Of a stretch of 64,000 nt of DNA, positions 24,701 through 36,205 are shown piece by piece. Under the pieces are notes generated by a model. The model ran no database searches, had not been told where the DNA came from, and saw only the letters and a program-made list of their open reading frames with translations. The translations under genes were made by a program, and so were the position numbers. This DNA is from Scortum barcoo (lineage: Eukaryota; Chordata; Actinopteri; Centrarchiformes; Terapontidae), in the NCBI GenBank assembly GCA_023238725.1, contig CM041546.1, positions 20,775,085 to 20,839,084 on the forward strand. Reading direction: 5' to 3'. The first letter of the stretch is position 1. Each line of letters begins with the position of its first letter.

Positions 24701-26746
24701 CAGAGCTCCAGCAGAGTTTCCTGCCAGCCGACCCCGACGAACAGTGAGCTGAAACGGGCCACCACTGTCCAGCCTCCCTCTCTTTCTCCACAGGTGGGGG
24801 CGGCATGTGTTTCTGTCTTTTAGACATTTCTGCTCTTGTGCTGTTAATGTGCTAGTTTTTGACTGCTAAAGCTTATTCAGTAAACAGAAATGGTGTCTGT
24901 CAGTGTCATGTAATGTGTGCCAGAAAACCAACAAGTTTCTCACTTCTCAACTGTCTCATCCATTTAGTCTTTCTCTTAGCAGGTGTTTGGTATTTATTTA
25001 CCTCGTGTTTAATACATAACTGTCCCCTTCCCTTTCCAAGGAGAACTCGGCCCTCAGTGCTGACACATTCAGTTTGCGGCCTAAGAAGTCCAAAGAGCAG
25101 CTGGCAGAGCTGAAAGCCAGCTACCTGAAGAACCACTTTGTCACAGATGCAGAAATCGCACGGCTGATGAAGCTCACCAACTTGACAAAGGGAGAGATCA
25201 AGAAATGGTTCAGTGACACCAGGTACAACCAGCGCAACTCGAAGAACAGCCATGTCATTGTTTTTCATGAGGGAGGGGGCAGAGGAAGTGGCAGCTGCAG
25301 CAGCAGCGCCAACACCACCATCATTATTGACTCGAGCGATGAGACCCCCACATCTCCACACCCTCCACGCACTCCTCCTGTGAAGGAGAAGGAGACACGG
25401 CCTAAAACGTGGAATCCATTCCCGGATTTCACCCTGCAGAAGTTTAAGGAGAAGACTCCGGAGCAGCTGGTGGTGCTGGAGGAAAGTTTTGAGAAGAGCA
25501 GCACCCCATCAGATGAAGAACTGAGCCGCCTGAGGACAGAGACTAAACTGACGCGGAGGGAGATTGATGCCTGGTTCACAGAGAGACGAAAAATGCCTTC
25601 CGTCAGTACTTCCTCCCCGGATTCTTCAGAGGGAGGAAAGATGGAAGCGGATGGCGCGAAAGCAGGAGAAGGAACAGGAGCCAGCTCCTCTTCTCCTTCT
25701 GCCTCCTCGTCTCGTAAAGGAAGTCAGACTCCTCCTGGAGGTCGCAGTAAGCAGCTGCCCAGCAGCAGCAAAGACATGAAAGATAAAAGTAAAAAGACTC
25801 CTGAGCAGCTCCATATTCTGAAAAGTGCCTTTGTACGAACCCAGTGGCCCACGCCAGAGGAGTACGACCAGCTGGCAGAAGAAAGCGGCCTTCCTCGGTC
25901 CTACATCGTCAGCTGGTTTGGGGACTCTCGGTACTCGTGGAAGAACAGCAACCTGAAATGGTTCTTCCAGTACCAAAGCGGCAACGTCGACGGGCCAAAC
26001 GGCGGAGGAGGCAATAAAATGGGAGGTGGCGGTGGAGGCCGAAAAAGACGTGTCCGAAATCGCGGTTGGGGGCGATCCCGAACCAGAAAGCAGCCGAGAC
26101 GATCCGCCTCCTTCAGTGTTGATGCTGACAGATCTCCCCCATCAAAAAAATTCAAGAGTGGGAGGGAGATTCTGAAGGAGTATTACCTTAGGCACCATTT
26201 TCTCAATGAGCAAGACCTGGACGAGCTCGTCACCAAAACCAACATGAGCTATGAACAGGTAATGAAAACTTAGGCCGTATGTGTTTATAATCAGCCTCTC
26301 ACCCTGTTGTCCAAAACTTCTTAGCCACATTTTAAGATGTTTAGAACCAAACAATATCAGAATTGCCCTGCAAATCTATTAAGTGTTCATCTCCATGGCA
26401 TTACAACCCAGAAGCACCACGATTGCTCTCCCTCTCATTAAGGTGTTTTTCTCTCCGTCAAAAGGTGAGGGAATGGTTCGCTGAGGTCCAGAGACGCTTG
26501 GAAGCGGGGTCGGATCCCTTCCAGGAGTCGTCTGCAGGGCGGGCAGGCAGAGATGAGGGAGGAGATGAAGAGAGGGGTGAGGCATCGACGGCCACTGAGG
26601 AGCAGGCCGGCGCGGGGATGGGAGACGACGATGAGGAGGAGGAGGACGAAGGCGACGAGGACGATGACGGCGACGACACCGACGATAGTGAGGTCTGGGA
26701 GCCGTCCCGTAGCGTCAGGAAATCCTTGTCTGTCTCTGAAGACTGA
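21718..26746 (+). CDS. zhx1: Zinc fingers and homeoboxes protein 1, lacking the zinc fingers (coding from 21837)
   Basis: Nuclear homeodomain repressor of the ZHX family, which dimerises and binds NF-YA in mammals. The exon opens at 21718. Coding parts are 21837-22044, 22154-22614, 22821-23030, 23242-23457, 24629-24793, 25041-26258 and 26465-26746, about 919 residues (human about 873). The start is fixed by SSRRKSTTPCMVL, matching the ZHX1 N-terminus. Five homeodomains are visible: EEQIKVWFSAQRLKHGVSW; KSKEQLAELKASYLK with KKWFSDTRYNQR; TPEQLVVLEESF with DAWFTERRK; TPEQLHILKSAF with VSWFGDSRYSWKN; and LKEYYLRHHFLNEQDLDEL with VREWFAEVQRR. The tail is acidic and ends near SVSED. Oddities: the segment with two C2H2 fingers, expected between the N-terminus and SKTPIM, is absent, and introns interrupt a coding region that mammals keep in one exon. 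Confidence 0.94.
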
Positions 26747-29700
26747 TGATTGTGGATAGCACAACGAAAACGTTATGGAAGAGAAAAATCGGTATGATCC
26801 ATGCTAGAAGACAGGTAGCTAAACCAAGTCTTTTTGCCACTGATTTGCATGTGTACTCATCCACAATATTAATTCTATATTTTCTCCCGTCTACATGAGA
26901 CCAATGGACTATTAGCTTTAGCTCACTCTCAATACTTATGGACTGTAAGTAATGTTTATCAGACAAGAATCACAAAAGAAATGCTGCAGATCTTAAGAGG
27001 CACGCCAAACTTTGATGAAGCTTAAAAAATAAAACAGTTGCACAATATTTTGTCAAAAGGAATACCATGAAGTGCAATCTTCACGCTGAGCTGAAGATGA
27101 AAAGAGTTACCCAAAAAGGTGGTGTATCCAAATGACACAATCACGCACCCCTCTGCAAAAGCAATCGATGGATACTGAGATGAGAGAATTTTTTTTTTGG
27201 ACGAACTGACAGTCTCGATGTCCACAGGGGCCCTTGTTAAATTTGCACTCCTCGCTTGCTTATATGAAGCCAGTAAAGCTGCGTTTCCTTGAGAAGGGGT
27301 GTTTGTAAAGCTGTTGTGAGCACAGGCCTGATTTCAAACTTCGGTTTCCATCGCTATGAATGTTTCACCCAAAGCAAAGAGTGCGCACAGGAAGAAAAAA
27401 AACAACAACGTACAGACTTGTGTTTACAATGGTGCTTTAAAATCGAACACATCTAGATGTCGCTCTGCAGTAGTGTCCCCAATGAAACATTGATTTAACA
27501 TGTTACAGTATCTGTTTTCTTCTAGCACCTGTGAAGACCATCGCAAGGACCAGAAACTGATCGGCAGGTTGTTTGAGCTGTCACGGATTGATGATGACAT
27601 TGAAAGTCAGGCGCTTTATCTCTCACAGATAAAACGCCGAAAAAGATATGAGACAAAGTACCTTAATACTGAATGAATGCCAATGCTCCGATGCTTTTAA
27701 ACGAGACAGGATGTCTATTCAAGTCTTCCCTTTATAGTGGCTTGTTGTTTCATGAGTATTATTAGTATTATAGATTTTTAACTGAGCACCTACAGATTTT
27801 GTTGGACAAATGCCACAGTGTGTGTTTAATATGCACTGCTATTAATGTTTTTAAAAACTAATTTTTTCACCTTTTGATAGAACACATCCTGTGCTATGAT
27901 GACCTTTTTAAAGGGTGCCGTGCAGATTCAGACAGCGTGAGGCTGTTTGCCCCAAAGTTGAATGTGTTGTCTCATTTGTGAATGAAATAACGGCCACTGT
28001 GAGGCAGGCATCTGTGTCCACTGAAATAATAACAATAATAGAAACAGAAACATTTTTTAGCTGCAGTGTTTTGCTTAGAATTGACTCGGGGTGGCCTTCT
28101 GATGGGTTGAATGGATGGATTTTAAGACGGAGATGCAAACATGCAAATGTAAGCACCAGCTGCAGCCCCAGTGTAAAATTAGAGTCTATCCACAAGTCAC
28201 CACCAAAATCACCGACACCTTGCCTTTTGGTTTGGGCTCATCTGCTCATTTCAAAAACAAGACCTGTGAATCATTTCAGGTCTTGACCCATCCTATAAGA
28301 AAGACTGTTTAATCATATTTCAAATAATAATTAGACTCCAGTCTGCACTGAAGAGAAAAAAACATGAAGCACCTAAACTACAGTAAAAAAAAAAAAAAAG
28401 CACTTTGTCCACCTGAATATGTTGGACTAAATCCTGATTAGGCACCTTATTCTCTTATTATACCATGAAATGGCTCTGAGAGACCAAATCTGTTTTGTAC
28501 GATTACAAACTGAACCAGTATTTTGCCTTTTTTAAACCCTCTGTGTGTTTTCAGGAGGAGGAATTGATCTATCCACTTTTCTAACAATATGTGTTGTTTC
28601 ATAGTTGGATGTTTATAAGGCTCTAAAAGCTAGTAGAACAATCACCCGCCGCTTTCTTTCGCTAAATTGCACAACTTGAGCCCTGTTTTTTTTATATTTT
28701 CTTCTTTTTAAATGCACATGTGATATTTGTCGTTATGATTTGTATTGTTGCTTTAAAATTGTGGGAATTGTCTCCCATCTTCTCCGCCCCCCCGCCTGAT
28801 TCTTTAACCCTCTCTTCCAGTCCACTTTTGTAAAATGAATGCCTAGACTCTTGATGTGCACTTCCCAAGACATGTATCTGTAAATGTTAGCAGTGTCCTG
28901 TCCCCCTGTCTCATTAAGTTGTCTTCAACACAGACAGACAGACAGACAGGGACATTTTGGGACATTTTCAAAAGACTGAATCTGTTCAGAAAATTCAAAC
29001 AGACATTTTTTGGAAAATCCGCCTTCTCTTGTGGAAGGGATCGTTGGCGACGCCCGAAGAAACAGCACAGCACTCCCTCAGCGGTGGGAAGCCTACCAAA
29101 TAATGCTCCTCTGTAACTGTTTCCTTCATGCTTTACCGCAGTAAACCGACGAGGACGGTGGACTGAAAACTGTCTCGACCGCGGCTCTCCACGCACGGGG
29201 GGAGAGCCTCTGATGAAGCTTTGCAGATAAACCTATGTGCCTACACGGCTCGTACGCTTGTTTGAACAGAATTTCACCACCTCTGGGCAGAAGAGTAAGA
29301 AATTTTGTCAGTGCTTTGGAAATCACATCTCTGCAGGTTGATCCTTAAGGAAGGCTTGTTCAAACTAAGTTGTGATGCATGACCGAGCTCTGCTTTCTGC
29401 TGACGCTAAAAGATGCCTAGATAGCTGACATTGGAAACTTCCTTAAAACGGATACCTTGGTGTTCCGAATTCCATTGTAGTTTTTCACCAGGCACTAGTC
29501 ACACTAGATGTTGACACCTTTTAATGAGCGTGGTTGAAAACCAATGTTGTCTACTGGCCGTAAAATGCCTGAGAGTTTAAAGCTGATGAAGGAGCTCTGA
29601 AACCTTTATACACTTTGTCCAAATGTGACAAGTGCCTGGCCGTGAAAAATGACAAATTCATAATGTTAAGGTATACCTTTTATCTAATACTGCATGCAAT

Positions 29701-32141
29701 AACCAAGACGAACAACTGCTCATTTTGTACATACAGTATTCTGGGTTGGTATACTCGGCGCAGTAGAAGCCTAATCTGGGATTAATTCTTGATGTAGCTT
29801 TAATAATATCAGTTACTTTTCGCTACAAAGTTAACTGCAACCACGGACCTGTTTTCTTTTTGCAATTCATGGGCTCTAAAAACCTTTTTTCCAGTTGTGT
29901 CACCAGGCTCACGTCAATTAGGTAGCTCCATTTTGAACGAAGAGTCCTGTGCTTGGAACTCCATTATCACCGCAATCGCGGTCATTCTGCGGCAGCCATT
30001 TTGTGCCCATTTTGTAACTGTTTAATTCTGCTACCGCACATGATAATTTCTGCACGTGCTACAAACTGGCTGCCTGCAATTAGTCCGCAGGTGAGGCTTC
30101 ATGCTGCCGCCAGGTATCCAGCCCACAGTCTTTTACAGTGTGCTCTTTCTTTACTATAGTCAGTCTGTTTTGAACAGTTTTATATGTTTCTATCTATGAA
30201 TACTGTGTCATTACAACTCTTTCCAGACACCAGTGAACTACGTGTTAACAAGACAGACTCATACAGTATGTAAAATAGAGTTGTGTTTTTTGAACTAGAA
30301 TCAGTTTTAGAGGTCAGCCAGTGTTGACCAAGTGGCTTTTTGGTACTTTGGTTGCAAAAAATAAAAAATAGAATCATAACTCAGTAGAAAAGACATGCAC
30401 TTTGCGAAGGCAAATGCCCTCAAAGCACCAGGAAAATATTTTACCTGCTGATAACGTGTCCAAATGTGAGGCTCTACCATGGAGCTGGTTAATAGAGATA
30501 CATTAAATGTAGCAGAAACATTATTTTTACATTTTTAAATCTTTCAAATCAACACTTGTTTAAAGGGGCCTCCCTTGTCACCAGGATGGAGTTTTCTAAA
30601 GTTTGACAAAATAAACTTGATGTCATCATAGTGATGTCATTGGCGTCATCACAGATTTACTTCATTTTAACTGTGAACCTGCGCTACAAATTGGAGGTGT
30701 GGGTTAAATAAAGTGAACATTCAAAGGTAGGAAGTGAATGAAAAATACAAATCTGTTGCATTATGGGAAATGTTGGATGTCTTATGAGTCCCTAAACTTA
30801 ATGGAATGGCAGTACTAAATCACAGAGTACCTATTTAATGATTCCATGTCCGGTTAACAGTTAATATTAGAGTATTGATAGAAAAGAACCAGCCTGGTAC
30901 TACTAAAATATCGATGTATAATAAACCTGTAATAAAAATGTCATCGTATTTTAGAAATGAACAATGGATTTAAATGGCTTTCCCAGGTTGACGAGGTGCC
31001 ATGTCTGCTCCCTGAGTTGTGATTTTAGACCCAACAGTCATCTTGTATCCCAGTTAACCTTGTGCAGTAGAGCTAAGAGCTAACATTGTGATCTGAGTAG
31101 TTTACTTGCTGTCCTATCGTGCACATATGTCACATCTGTATCCTTTTGCTATAGTCCTTACACGTTTTCTGTATTTAGACAGCTAGTTGGTTGAATGTTT
31201 CTTACAGCAATCAAGAGATTCAAACGTTTTCACTATACAGCAGCCAGCTTGGCAAAAAAAACAACAACACCATGTCAGAATTGTAATATACTGTACGTAT
31301 AAATGGAAATGTCTTTTTTTTTTAACTCATTTACAGTGGAATTTTCGCCTTCTGTTTTATCTGTTAACAGTTTTCATCCCAAGTAATCGCTTCTAGAGAG
31401 TGTGCTTTGCTTTGAAACACTTGACTCTTTGTTCCTGCTTCAGTACAACTAATTTTCAGACCTGTTATGCTAAGCGATGACAGTGATCTCTCAGCTCTTG
31501 TATTAAGTCACATTTGGGTCTGTAGACACAGATATTGTAGGAAAAATACCATGATCTGTCTGTATGACTCCACCTGAAAAAATGGGTTAGCTTTCATTTA
31601 AAGACAACAAATATTTACTGTGGCATTTTAAAATCCCTTTAGACAAAAATTGGGGGGAAAAAAAGCTGCGATCTCAGTCTTGTAAAAACCCACCACAAAC
31701 TGTTCCACCTCAGCCAGGACACCTGCCAGACTTTCTTTGTGTTGGCGATGGCGGCAAAGACGATGTGTCCGCCGACTACTTTCATGATCTAAAACTCCTC
31801 AACAGAACTGTTTAAGCTGGCGTTACTCTGTGTCTACAGAACTGATATGTCTACAATAAGTTATTTCAGCACTCCGCCTGTACATCTGAAATGTGTCAGA
31901 AACTGAGAATCTGTCATGGGCTTTGGTCTAACGCAGCGTGTATGTGCAGGCTTGCTTTAGAGAGCTGTGAAGTCCTTTTGTGGCCCCTGCGATCATCAGC
32001 TCGTTGCTACCAGCTGTGAGGCAGACGATTTGTGCAATGTTAATTTAAAATCCCAGCTGTTATTGATGCTCTGGCTTGATTTCTAGCTTGATTTAGACAA
32101 GATTTATATTTTATACTTGTTTTAGGACAAAACCCAATAAA
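26747..32141 (+). other. Probable long zhx1 3'UTR
   Basis: No protein-coding exon was recognised in this 5.4 kb stretch. It holds several AATAAA hexamers (for example 27028, 30705 and 30917) and a final strong one at 32136-32141, shortly before the lectin promoter. It has AT-rich 3'UTR character, a short ACAG repeat near 28930 and poly-A runs. Mammalian ZHX genes also carry long 3'UTRs. The true end needs transcript data. Confidence 0.45.
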
Positions 32142-32488
32142 TTTTGATCAAAAGCTGTGCACTTGTGAGCAACATTTTTGCTTTGAATACATTTGAAGCA
32201 GTGGGCACTAAATGCAACTGCGAAAAGGTTTAGATCTTTATCGCTGGTACAGTTTGTTTGTTTGTACCCACAATTAGTTACTCACAGGCAGGTGGAATAT
32301 ATTTGTGTATGAAAGTATATAAATATATAATATAAACTTTTTATATGCACTTCTTCCGTTGATGCACGAGATATTTGTATTTGCTTATTGGTAACATACA
32401 GCACTGCAGTGTGAAAACATGGACAAATTTGTCTAGAGGTGATTTGACTATTACGAGAGGAGAGGAGAGATGATGTCGCTCGGGATCA

Positions 32489-32570
32489 GTATATTTTCAA
32501 GTAGGCAGCAGTCAGGGACATAAAGACAGCTGTAGCTGTGAGAGAGCGTCAACAACCCGAAGCCAACAAG
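32489..32570 (+). promoter_or_regulatory. Lectin gene core promoter and non-coding first exon
   Basis: A TATATTTT box (32490-32497) lies about 25-30 bp before a likely start near 32518. A short untranslated exon follows and ends in AACAAG with a GTAAGT donor at 32571. The start position is inferred. Confidence 0.5.
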
Positions 32571-32799
32571 GTAAGTGAGATTCACACAACCTACATTGAA
32601 AATGTTTCTACTTTTGTCATGTTAGAGAGCCCTTTTCTTTTTTTTTACATGTAGATTCATTTGTACAGTCTAAATTAAATTGGAAACTTTCTCTCTGATC
32701 TCAGTTTGTGGTCATTTGTGCACAAACTGAGCAACATTTAACATTTAACCTTTCCACACTGAACTGATGCTGCTGTATCTTCTCTTGCACAGTAAAAAG

Positions 32800-35494
32800 A
32801 TGCAGTGGAGTATGTTGTTCATCTCTCTGATTGGTAAGCAGTTCGCCTCATGCACATTCATCTCAGTGCTCTTTTTTTTTTTTACTGATGGATACACACA
32901 ATGAGATGTCAAGCAGATCTGAAAAAACCTGAGTCGTGCGCAAAATAATAAAATAGTTTACTGTGTTTTCGTATAAATTGCTCTACGCTCATCACTGATC
33001 ACTCATAAAGAGGGCTTGACTCACAGTATATGCCATACAGTCATTTGTATTGAAGTATTGAAGGATTCTGTGCTGTATTACTAAGCAATAATATCAGAAC
33101 TGCCAGTAACTTTAAACTATGCCCCAAGAGACAAGTTAAATCATCCTCTTATGGCCCTGAATTAGTATTACTACGAGAAAGATTTTTTTTTTTTGAGATA
33201 TTGTGTCAGTTGCCTTTCAGGGCTTCTGTACTGACCTGACTAAAATAAAAAAAATGAAATGGGAACAGTAATTCCTATATAATCCTCTGGTGTGTCACTC
33301 TTCACAGGAAGTTCACTCTTTCATGTTGCAGGTAGGATTAAATGCACTTCTATACACTCAGAACTTTGATTTATTTCAAGTCATAAAAAAATACCTAAAT
33401 ACTGTCGTATTTCAATGTTCTGCTTTGTTTGTTTTCTTCGGCAGCTCCCTGCAACCTAACAATCTTAACACCGCATGGGACAACATCCCAGTCATCTGAC
33501 TATAAAGGCAAAAATGTCCGATTTTCTTCTGCTAGAGCCGTTGATGGAAGTATTACGATGTGTTCCCACACCTTGGATCAGACAAACTCCTGGTGGAGAA
33601 TTGACTTGCTGGGCGTCTACAAGATTTCTTCTGTCATGCTCTTTAACAAAAACCATCATAATCTCAACATGAACCATACTCAGATCTACATTGGGAACTC
33701 TTGGGGCAACAACAGAAGCAACAACGACATGTACAGTAAAACCTTCGTGTTACTTTTTTCATTTTATATTTTCAGGCTTATAGACTTCAATTTTTATGGT
33801 TCCAGTGACATTTCTCCTGTGGCAATAGATTAATAAATACATAAATGTCACAAATTAATAAAGATGTTATGTATGATTCAGTGTAATATGAGTCATGTTG
33901 GAGTACTGAGCTGAAACCTGACAAAAGTAACTTATATATATCTTTTTTTTTTTTAACAGTGTTTGTTTTTTAGCATTATCCTACATTTAGATTAGTCTGT
34001 TGACTGAGGAACCAACCACACAGTCTTACTTTCTATAAACTAAAAGTGCAAAATCTTAGAATTTGGGCATCTTAAGCAAAATGAGAGCTTTCATCTCACA
34101 GGACCACAAACAGCACTCTTCTTTCCCCTTTTGTTTCTCTCCCTCTTACTATGTGTTCATCTTTTGTTCCCTTTCAGATGTAAAAATATCACACAGTTGA
34201 AACGAGGCACTTGGGAAACGTATGACTGTAATAAACCCATGATGGGGCGCTACGTCACTGTGTTCTCGCCGGAAAAGAAGTTTTTAATCCTGTGTGAAAT
34301 GAAGATCTGTGGCGCAAGACAAGGTACAATAAATATTCTCATGCACAGAGCGAGTTGCTTGTTCAGTGCACACATACAGTGACTGATCAACAGCCAAACA
34401 TGAGTTAATACTTCCCTAGAAAGTCTCCTTTACACTGAAATATGTACTTTTTAAAATTTTTCAACAAGTGGTGACCGTGGGGCCCATGGTTTGGTGTGAT
34501 GCACCGTGAACTGTATCCTGATGGTTGTGTGTATAATGTTAATTCTCCCCAGTTTCACACTATAGAAGAGAATTACAAGATAAATTGAAATGTGTTATTA
34601 TTTAAATCAAAAAGCCTCACCTGGTTCTACAAGGAAACTGACTGTAATTCATAAATAAAATAACATGGGGTCATTTCTGGGAAGTCCTCCCATCTTGTAG
34701 CCTGTTGTTGTTTTATATTTTGAAACTGAAGAAGAGTGAAGTGTTGGAGTAAGTAAGAGTTGAGAGACTTAGTAAGTCTACTTTATCATAAAAATCTGAA
34801 TCAAATTGAAGGCCTGTGTATACAAGGAACTTGATCCTGTATGTCGATGCATCATATATAAACATAGTAAGCAGAGAAATATAAAGTTTGAGTAAGGGTA
34901 GTGAAGCAGCTTAAATACAGAAACTGACAAAAGAAATCAAAAGAAGTTATTTAAATGAAAGAACTGCACAGGTTCATATAGGAATACATTTAATCTGAAA
35001 AATGTAGTATAGTATCTGTTCCCTCTGAAGTGGATGACTCCCAGGTTATTGTTCATTTGTGTGGCCTTACTGAAGTGTTAAAAGTGTGTTCACCCTACCT
35101 CATCTCAAAATTGATTTTTATTACTTTTATTTTTCTTCTCCTTCTAGAGTCACCCTTTAAGCTCATCAAAGAAAACAAGACGTGGGAACAAGCCCTGAAC
35201 CACTGCAGGTCCACAAACAGGGACCTGGCCTCCATCCTCGACAGCGAGAGCCAGGCCTGGGCTGAGCTGGAGGCCGAGAGGGCCCAGACGGCCTTCGTGT
35301 GGCTGGGCCTTCGCTACACCTGCACCCTGGAGTTCTGGTTCTGGGTCGAAGATCATCAGTTAGTGTTCAGTCGCTGGTCTCCAAACAATAAAACAGAGGA
35401 CTGTGAGATGAGTGCTGCCATGGAGACACGAGAGGACCATCTCTGGTTCAGCATGTCTGACTATAAGAAGTTCAATTTCATCTGCTCGAAGTAA
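32800..35494 (+). CDS. Secreted F-type lectin / C-type lectin-like domain fusion protein
   Basis: Predicted secreted lectin of about 278 residues. Coding exons are 32800-32833, a 24-nt exon 33308-33331, 33445-33730, 34178-34323 and 35148-35494; all junctions keep frame. Residues 1 to about 19 (MQWSMLFISLIGSSLFHVA) look like a signal peptide. Residues 20 to about 163 form an F-type (fucolectin) domain: SSARAVDG, CSHTLDQTNSWWRIDLL, QIYIGNS, GRYVTVFSP and LILCEMKICG. Residues about 165-278 form a C-type lectin-like domain: NKTWEQALNHCRSTNRDLAS, VWLGLRYTCTLEFWFWVED and a final FNFICSK. The CTLD has no EPN or QPD sugar-binding motif. In the F-type domain the known His-Arg-Arg fucose triad is only partly kept (His kept; Lys and Met at the two Arg positions). 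Each domain has its own exon set, so the fusion looks genuine. Fish F-type lectins usually act in innate recognition; the ligand here is unknown. Confidence 0.85.
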
Positions 35495-35983
35495 GAGAAG
35501 TCAGCGTTTTGTTTTTCCACTTGGATGTGTGTCAGTGCATTGCTGTGTTGTGACCAGTTCTCCTCTTATATGTCTTATAAGACTCTCACCACATCTGTAT
35601 CTGCAATAGATGTTAGTTGATTTTAACCCTTTTCTTACAGTCATTTAGCTGTTGTCACTGTATTTCAGGCCATGCTTTGCTCTCCGCCGTTGTGACATCT
35701 CTGTATTGTGTTTGAAGCTGTCTCATTCATAAATCCATCAAAAATGTACAGAAATTGAAGAAATGCATCAGTGTCATTCACATTAAATACATTTTATTTA
35801 GCCACATTTCATTTGTATGCCTTCACTGATAGAAACAAATGCATCAGCAGCCCTCAGTGTGTGTTTGTGATTCACTGGCATGTACCGTTCCCTCTGAATA
35901 CATATGAAAATGATGAAAGTACTACTGATATTCATCCATGTAGCCTCTTATGATATTTGTTGTAGGGGTGTCAGTGTGGTTTA

Positions 35984-35989
35984 AATAAA
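35984..35989 (+). terminator. Lectin gene polyadenylation signal (AATAAA)
   Basis: AATAAA lies about 490 bp after the lectin stop codon and only about 215 bp before the c8orf76 start codon, so the two genes are tightly packed. Confidence 0.5.
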
Positions 35990-36059
35990 AGTTGCGATGT
36001 GTTTGTTGTCTTCATGTTGCTTCACTCTTCAGGAGCTCTTTTTCCATCACCAGGCGGAA

Positions 36060-36205
36060 CCTTTGTGTCCGGAACTACTTACCCGGCACGAGCCGAGCTC
36101 TTTATATATAAGGACTGTGTAACCACGAGGGCTGTAAACAAACAGTTCACCAGCTGCTGTCAGCTCTGTGTTTTATTGGGGTTTAATCGGATAGTTTGGT
36201 GGCGG
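36060..36205 (+). promoter_or_regulatory. c8orf76 core promoter
   Basis: An ETS-like CCGGAA lies near 36069 and a TATATATA box at 36103-36110, followed by about 95 bp to the start codon. There is no in-frame ATG between the box and the chosen start, which supports MEILGSTFDD as the N-terminus. Confidence 0.5.
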
